From the NCBI GenBank assembly GCA_033816765.1, contig CM066289.1:992001-1056000 (forward strand): 64,000 nucleotides of DNA, read 5' to 3'. The DNA comes from Nothopassalora personata (Eukaryota > Ascomycota > Dothideomycetes > Mycosphaerellales > Mycosphaerellaceae). The notes beneath the pieces were generated by a model. That model was not told where the DNA came from, made no database searches, and was given only the letters and a program-made list of their open reading frames with translations. Shown here in pieces: positions 57,901 to 64,000 of the stretch; the stretch's first letter is position 1, and the number at the start of each line of letters is the position of its first letter. Both the position numbers and the translations under genes were made by a program.

Positions 57901-60900
57901 GTTAATAGCTAGATTGTACTTTCTTAACTAAGGTATGCCTAGTACAATCTTATAACTAGCTATATTAGTAATATCTAAGACAATTTCCTCGTAGTACTAT
58001 TAGATAGCTAGTAGTAACGGTATCGTCTCTCGTTCTACTCTAGGTAAGGCTAATCCGTCTACCGCGATTAGTTTATAACCTTCGTTCTTCTATTAGGTTA
58101 CGATCCCTTTAGTTCTTATAAATGCTTCGGAGGTAAAGTTCCCGCTCGCTCCGGAGTTAATTATAACTCTAGTCCTATAACTATTAACGATTACTATTAT
58201 TCGGAAGACTGCTATTAATGCTTAAGCTTATTATATGCTATATAACTCCTTTTAGTTGCTTATTCCTAAGGAGTCGATCCTTTTCCTAAATACCGGGTAG
58301 AACGTTATATTTCGTGTCGTAAGGCTTCGGCTTAAACCTATAGCGAAGCGCTTAGTGTCTATACATTTCGTTAGTTACGTTCCTAGATCCTTTATAATTA
58401 TAAGTAGAGAGCCTTTATATGTTATACGGCTTATCGTAGTAAATCTAGGACTATAAGTCCTAATAGTATAATATATCCTCCGTAGATTATCTAACTGCCT
58501 ACCGGTAGTCGCTCCTAGACTACTCGGTAGAAGTCTTTAACTTCTATAATCCGTAGATGTCTCTAAACTATATGTTATATAGCGTCGAGCATCTTATCGA
58601 ACTCTACTAAATATAGGTGTCGTTTTCCTTATATTCTTAGAAAGACTTCTTTATTCCGTCTCGCGATATATACTAGTAGGCCGTATACTTCTTTAGGTGC
58701 GTCGATCGTAAATGTAAGTACTATATTGTCGTCGTCTTTAGATTCGCTACTCTCTTCTTCGGAGGAGTCTTCTTCTTCGAACTCTTCTCTAGTATCCTCG
58801 CTTTCTTCGATAGTATCTAGCCCGGTAGTATCTTAACTTTCTTCCTATAGTCCTAGTAACTACGATCCGCTCTACTCGGGGTCCTAGTTTTCTTTATCGT
58901 CTCTATCGTCGTAGTAGGATTCGTCGATATCTATTTCTCGGAGCGTAGTATTTTACCTATATGTCGCTCCTAGGGTTCCTTACGATTACTATAAGAAATA
59001 ACCTACGCCTTCCTTAGCGGAGTAATAGGTTTAATACGAGTCTTAGTAATAGAAACGCTAATAAAGGGCTCCGTAACTATTTTAAGTATCGCGATCGATC
59101 TCGTAGTCGACTCTTCTTACTATTATTCTAAATGTTCTTAGGGCATCTTTATATCGCATTATATAGTACTATCGCTTAATCTAGCGGATAATGTAATATC
59201 GTCGGCTACGTAGCTAGTTGTAAGTATCCTTAAGCTTCCTTATCGCTACTCGACTTTCCTCCGCCTAGGTTATAATTATGTCTAACCGGCTTATAGCGTA
59301 GCGTAGGTAGTCCTTTATATAATATAGGCGTCCTAGTGCGTTCTCCTCGTTTATCTAAGAGATCCGCATTTCTAGCTCGGTTAGAAGATTATCCCTCTAG
59401 TCGTAGATGTCCTCTATAACCTCGCGGGGGAGTCCCTCTTATTCTCCCTAGAGTTATAGTGTTAGAATATTCCGTTAGGTCATTTTAAATTATCGTAGTT
59501 AATCTAAGGTATAGCTATGTATCGTAGTTCTAAACGTCCTAGTTTTATTCTCGAGTTTATCGAGTTGTATTATAATGTATATGCACCGTAAGGCGAGTCC
59601 CCCGTAGGTTACCTAGAGGGAGTCCTCTAGTGCTATACTTCTCGTTACTAGTAGCAACTCGCTAACCCCTTCGGTTGCCTTCTAGAGTTAGTCTCGTACT
59701 AACGAGAGGCGTTCCTAAGGATTATTTACGAGTATCTCGTTTATCTCGATGTCCGAGAGGTCCTATTCTAGTTTCTCTAGGATCCTTTGTTTCGCTTATT
59801 CGACCGTTATTACTTCGTTGTCTTCGGTAGTCGTTTCTAGACGTTAGGTAGTGTTTGTTATGCTAAGTGTTCTTTCTTATAGATCGAGCCCCTCTACTAG
59901 GGTATCTACTTAGTTCTCTAGCTAGTTTACTACTTTCTAGATTTCGTTACGTACCTCCGTACGTATAGGTGTAGTGTCTATAAGGTTTTCGAGGGTAAGT
60001 AACGTATTATCGAGCTATTCTTAGAGCTAGACCGTAGGTTCGGTCGCCGTAATAGCCTCGATTACATCCTTTAATCGTTATCGTACTATCTCGATCCTCT
60101 TATTCCTAGACACCTATTAGCTTTCTAAGGCGTCCCTTATCTAGATTATATTAAACTAGCATGTCTTTCTAAACTGTCGTAGTTGGTTTATATAACTATA
60201 GTATCCTCCTCGTCCTTAAGAGAGGTCTAGGAGGGGTGTATCGCTTTCGTCGACCCTCTCCTCTACTCCTCGAGTATAGTCGGTACTACCTAGTAGTCTA
60301 ACACTACTCTCGAGTTTACTAGTTCCTTATTATATTATATTAAATTGCTCGCGGCGCACTATATTTTTCTTTCCGCGGTAGTTCCTCGCTATATAGCCTT
60401 CCTTACTATAGGTATAGTAGGTAATGCTTCCTTTCGAACTCTTTCGGTTAGGAGGTCCCTTTCTTCCTTGTCTCTTTAGTAGTTTCCCTCGCTCGGTGTT
60501 ATTAAAGGTTCTCTCCTAGTCTATCGCGTCTAGGTCCCGAGTATTAGTGTTTCTTCTACTATATCCGATCCTATTATTACTAGGTCGGAAGGATTTCCCT
60601 AGGTTCCTTATATACCGCTTTCCCTAGTACAGCTCGTATAGCTAGTCGTCTAGGTAAATTGCTACCTATATTAAGTCGTTAAGCGTGTCTTACCTACCGC
60701 TATAGCGCATAAGCTCGGCCTTAACGGAGTCCTTAAGTCCCTCTCTAAACGTACCTACTAAGGATTTGTCGTTCTATCCCGTAATAATCGAGTATTCCTT
60801 AAACTTAGTAGCGTATTCGGCTACTAAAGTTTTCTAAGTTATTCCTTTAATCTCTTGAATAGCCGTGTTTTGTTCGTTAGAAATTCTAAAGAGCTTCTTA

Positions 60901-61299
60901 AGCTCTCTTTTAAAGATCGAATAGCTTCCGAATATTCCGGTCTTATCCTTAGTTATACGACTATCGAGATAGCACCTAAGATATAGCTTTATCTAGTATT
61001 AGGCTCGTCCCCTAAGAAAGGTAACGGTAAATAGCGTACGCTAGTCCGCCTCTAACTTCTTATAGAATAAGATATATATGTCTATCTAGTTAAGCTAGTC
61101 GTCGAGCTTACTTCGGTCTCTAAAGTAGAAGTCTAGTTTAGCTACCTTAAAGTTAGTTTCTTCCTTAGCGTCGTTAGCTTCGTCGTCGTCGGACGTAATT
61201 ATCTTATCGGGATTCCTAGGTCTTAGGCGGCTGCCTCCTACCTTACTAGGGGCGGGAGTTCCCCTTCCGTTACTTATCTATAAAGTACTTATCCTTAGG

Positions 61300-61307
61300 G
61301 CGTTTAA
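61300..61307 (-). promoter_or_regulatory. Putative self-priming primer-binding site of gypsy-2
   Basis: On the minus strand TTAAACGC follows the 5' LTR by two bases and is complementary to GCGTTTAA within that LTR (61459-61466). Confidence 0.5.
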
Positions 61308-61309
61308 AG

Positions 61310-61652
61310 TGTTATAAACCTCCGAGGTAGGCTAACTATAGAAGGAGATAGTCTATTACGTAGATCGGGCTTCTTTAGAGAGTACTAGACAAGGTATAGG
61401 AGGTAGGTAATAACTAATAAGAATAGGTGTATTCTAATTAGTAAGGTTGTAACATAAGTTAAACGCTTTAAAAGCTATAGGCCATTTCGCTACGTTTCTA
61501 AATATAAAGGAATATATTATCTAGATCTATAGTATCTATCGAGGGAGCGATAGATCCTCTGTATAGGGGATCTATGTTATAAGACACGGATCCTAATGTC
61601 GTTACGTACTAGTACGGGGGAGCCTTAGGCCTATCGCGTTTAGACCGTAATA
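61310..61652 (-). repeat. Gypsy-2 5' LTR, intact copy (empty site for copia)
   Basis: 343 bp. Contains AAGGTTGTAACATAAG, the uninterrupted form of the site where copia sits in the other LTR. Confidence 0.9.
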
Positions 61653-61930
61653 GTAATATACCGAAGAGGACTAAAGGAATATATTAAGGACGAGTTAATA
61701 AGGGACGGTCGGAAGATCGATAGCTTAGGCGACCTCGTTAGAGTTACGATTAATCTTAACGATAAGCTCTACGACGGGTAAACGACGTATATACTAAAGT
61801 TCTATAAAGTTTATAATAAGTTCGATAAAGAAGAAAGGGGAAGTTATACGCTATCTAAAGAAAAGGTGTCGGAAAGTAATCCGAACGTATAGGCGTAGCC
61901 TATACTAAGAAATAGGGGCCCGCCCCTTAT
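61653..61930 (+). mobile_element. Gypsy-3, right part of gag (truncated)
   Basis: Continues the gag frame broken at 46806: YRRGLKEYIKDELIRDG-like, matching gypsy-1 gag (FRRGLKDSVKDELIRHG). Similarity fades near 61,900; no pol or 3' LTR follows, so gypsy-3 is truncated here. Confidence 0.6.
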
Positions 61931-63451
61931 ACTACCCCCCCTTTTCTACCTTCGCCGCCTCTAGCCCTAGCTCCGCCCTATAGATACCGGCCGTATACGT
62001 ATTTACGCCGGTGCTCCCTATTGTCCTACCTAGAGCCTATTGTCCTAGCTGTTTTTATTAGGCTCGTAATAGGAAGTACCCGAGCTACTCTTCCTTATTA
62101 TCTAGCCCCGCCGACGTCGAGGTAAAGTATTGTCGCCTAGGTAAGTATAAGCTTTACTATTGTCTAATAAGTAACAATAGCTATTGTTATATATAAAGAA
62201 TAGGAACCTAGAATATATCTTTAGGTTCTCGTTCTCTTTTTTCTTCTCTCTTTTCCTTATTACCTACCGTAAGCGTAAGTCGCACCTCCCCCTCCCCCTA
62301 GCTAAGCCTCTTTAGCCTTAGGGGTATAAGGTTACGTATCTTATACCTATTACTTAGGGAGCCGACGTTTTCCCCACGGGTTCCGATAGATACTAATAGC
62401 ATGCCGTAAATAGAAACTACTACTACTACATCTCCTATTAATACTATAAAGTAAGTCCGAATAAATTCCTACGGAGACCGACGTATTCTAACCGGAACGT
62501 AGTATAAAATAGCCTAACGCCGCATCTACTACGTCCCCTACGCCTCTACTAGCGTAGACTACGTCACCTAGTGTATAAGTACCGGCCTCCGCTATATTCT
62601 TATCGGGGTCTACTAATTATTATTAGGGCGTAACCGTGCGCGCATACTAGGCCTATAATACTAATCGTAAGCATTGCGAGGACATATATATACTACGCGG
62701 ACCCCGAAGGAAAATTATTACTAACCGCGCGTTTTAGGCCGGAGCTCGCCTACGCCGCCTACGCTAAGTAGACCCGCGCTACTAACTAGAACCGCGCGTA
62801 AGTATCCTCCCCGGCGGCCTTCGCGGCTTTTCTATAGGCTTACGGTCTTTTAGCGACGACGCTCGTACTAAGCTCCGCGCCGTCCTTAAAGCCTAGAAGG
62901 CTTTAAAGTCTCTCTAGCGTACTAGCGTACTCTCCCGGTAAGTTTCCCCGGCCCCCGCGTCTTTATACGTGCTTACCGATTCCTTTAGTACGGTTACCGC
63001 TAAGGTTATAGGTACTATAGCTAATGCCTAGCTTACCTTTAGGTAGACGTATATACTACGGGCCCCGTTATAAAACTATCGCTAACCGACTCTTTAGTCC
63101 CGGGGGCGCCTTACGCGACCTCTAGCTAGGCTAGCGCCGCGTGCGTTAGGCCTCGGCCTCCTCTAACTAGCCTTCGGGTACCCTCGTCTTTTACGCGGGC
63201 CGCGACCGGGCTATTATAGTATGTAGCTATCTCGAAAGAGATCGGGCTCCGCTACTTTTACGGCGGACGCCGCTAAGATAAAACGCTCTTAAACTTACCT
63301 ATGCCTTCTTACTTCTCTCTATCTCCTAAAAAGACTCCCTAACCTAAAAGAACGCCTAACTTTTCCTAAACGCCTATATCTACGCTAAATCCCTAGTAAT
63401 CCTTACCTTTTCGCCCTTTTCCCCCTTCTTTTCGTATCCTATACCTCCTTC
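61931..63451. other. Unassigned RIP-degraded relic up to the young element
   Basis: Stop-rich in all frames. Two loosely similar blocks begin near 62690 and 63048 (TATATACTACG followed by GG-CCCCG and CTAACCG-type words), suggesting an internal duplication. No domain recognised. Confidence 0.3.
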
Positions 63452-63648
63452 TGTAAGGGGCAGCCCAGTGGCTAACCCCTACATGTGGCCTTGCATGTGA
63501 CATGCGGTCGCGACCGGCTGCCAAGCCGCACGTGACACGCATGAGTACACCTTGCGACGCGCGATGCGTCTTGAACAAAAGGCAAGAATTAGTTCATCTA
63601 CGACTGGCAGGTCGTGGGCGTGCTATACATTGCGACATCCCCTTAACA
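63452..63648 (+). repeat. Putative 5' LTR of a young, un-RIPed retroelement
   Basis: Begins TGTAAGGGG and ends CCTTAACA (TG...CA). CA and TG dinucleotides become abundant exactly here. AAGAATTAG at 63584-63592 is the reverse complement of CTAATTCTT at 63652-63660, just past the LTR end, as in Tf1/sushi self-priming elements. Only one LTR is in the window, so the boundaries are inferred. Confidence 0.5.
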
Positions 63649-63685
63649 GTTCTAATTCTTCTCTTCGTTGCAATCCATACACGCC

Positions 63686-64000
63686 ATGGAGTCCGAACGC
63701 GACGACAGCAGCGCTACGCTTGCGGCTCCCCTGAGCCCTAGGGCCCAGCAACAAGCGAGGCGTGCAGCCTTAGTCGCAAGGAGGGATGCCCTTCGGGCAG
63801 AGGTTGAGGAGAAGGAGATACAGAGGGAGATTGAACAGTTGGAGATCTTGCGGGACGCAAGCGTGCCGCCGGCGGACCCTCAGGGCGAATCCGGCGGAGA
63901 ACTATCCCCTACTCCCCCTCCCCCTCCTCCATCTGTAGTAACTGACGATGATATCGCAGCTCGAGGCGCGGTCGCATCGCATGCGACACGTTTGCGTCTC
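63686..64000 (+). CDS. N-terminus of a gag-like protein, open to the window end
   Basis: ATG at 63686 (CGCCATGG context) followed by 105 codons without a stop. The sequence is charged and helical (RRAALVARRDALRAEVEEKE, about residues 26-45), then a Pro run (SPTPPPPPPPS, about 74-84). An Ala/Arg/Glu-rich N-terminal helix plus Pro linker is common in fungal gypsy gag proteins. No RIP stops. It sits 26 bases after the putative primer-binding site. The continuation is outside the window. Confidence 0.5.
   Translation, partial: MESERDDSSATLAAPLSPRAQQQARRAALVARRDALRAEVEEKEIQREIEQLEILRDASVPPADPQGESGGELSPTPPPPPPSVVTDDDIAARGAVASHATRLRL

Larger units (their letters stand above)
46807..61652 (-). mobile_element. 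Gypsy-2: RIPed chromovirus-type element, minus strand, interrupted by copia
   Basis: The right (5') LTR is 61310-61652 (343 bp). The left (3') LTR is split by copia into 46807-46946 and 53985-54187, 140 + 203 = 343 bp. LTRs begin TGTTACGG on the minus strand; a polypurine tract (AAAGGGGGATAG, minus strand) abuts the left LTR at 54188-54199. Flanks are GTTAT and GTAAT. The interior on the minus strand runs gag (about 61290-59000, knuckle relic near 60350-60430), protease (about 58200), RT (about 57650-56900, YIDD near 57085), RNase H, integrase (about 56100-55300) and chromodomain side (about 55100). An antisense Cys-rich frame lies at 54390-54960. Without copia it is about 7.8 kb. Confidence 0.88.

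Noticed and set aside
37866..63392. Very high TAG/TAA density suggesting an alternative genetic code or organellar DNA
   Set aside because: Stops fall where retroelement proteins have Gln or Trp and LTR pairs differ by CA/TG-to-TA changes; this is RIP in nuclear DNA.
63393..63578. Minus-strand 61-codon frame across the RIP boundary
   Set aside because: Spans the junction of two unrelated sequences.

Overview
This is nuclear DNA of a filamentous ascomycete (Pezizomycotina; a Dothideomycete is my guess, not shown). The evidence is short 46-56 bp GT-AG introns with CT(A/G)AC-type branch points, fungal gene families (NPR2, RRP7, DMC1, a GIS2-type zinc-knuckle protein, UDP-GlcNAc pyrophosphorylase, a DUF2306 membrane protein, a HET-domain relic), and large blocks mutated by C-to-T changes in CpA (TpG to TpA), the signature of repeat-induced point mutation (RIP).

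The window has two compartments. Positions 1-35,422 are ordinary genic DNA. Supported genes are a partial membrane protein (left edge), NPR2 (662-2119,+), RRP7 (7116-8039,-), a secreted S10 carboxypeptidase (8781-10445,+), a three-exon DUF2306 membrane protein (13459-14656,+), seven-exon DMC1 (16830-18158,-), a four-exon seven-CCHC-knuckle protein (19072-19946,-), three-exon UAP1 (23476-25127,-), an uncharacterised single-exon gene (25994-26941,+) and a five-exon serine hydrolase of the beta-lactamase type (33442-34890,-). Between them lie broken genes: two tail-to-tail protein kinase relics, a HET relic, two dehydrogenase-like fragments and a tannase/feruloyl-esterase relic. Two non-autonomous DNA elements with clear ends also sit here: one of 597 bp inside a kinase relic (3734-4330) and one of 564 bp with an 8-bp target duplication (21271-21834).

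Positions 35,423-63,451 contain almost no open reading frames and are a RIP-degraded nest of LTR retrotransposons. Gypsy-1 (35423-43096,+) has 420-bp LTRs and itself holds a 765-bp un-RIPed insertion with a 14-bp target duplication. Then come a copia fragment, an unassigned relic and the 3' end of a gypsy-4. Gypsy-4 is cut by gypsy-3 (+), which is cut by gypsy-2 (46807-61652,-), whose 3' LTR is cut by a complete copia element (46947-53979,-). All boundaries were read from LTR pairs, polypurine tracts and target duplications; the copia-split LTR of gypsy-2 sums to exactly the length of its intact partner (343 bp). At 63,452 RIP stops abruptly and a young element begins, with an LTR and an open gag-like frame running off the window.

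The most interesting signals are: (i) a Cys-rich plus coiled-coil reading frame on the strand opposite pol, between pol and the 3' LTR, present in both gypsy-1 and gypsy-2; (ii) matching LTR/primer-binding-site complementarity in four elements, suggesting Tf1/sushi-type self-priming; (iii) the one-sided RIP of gypsy-1's LTRs; (iv) the un-RIPed insertion with an (AATC)n tail; and (v) a GC-AG first intron in DMC1.
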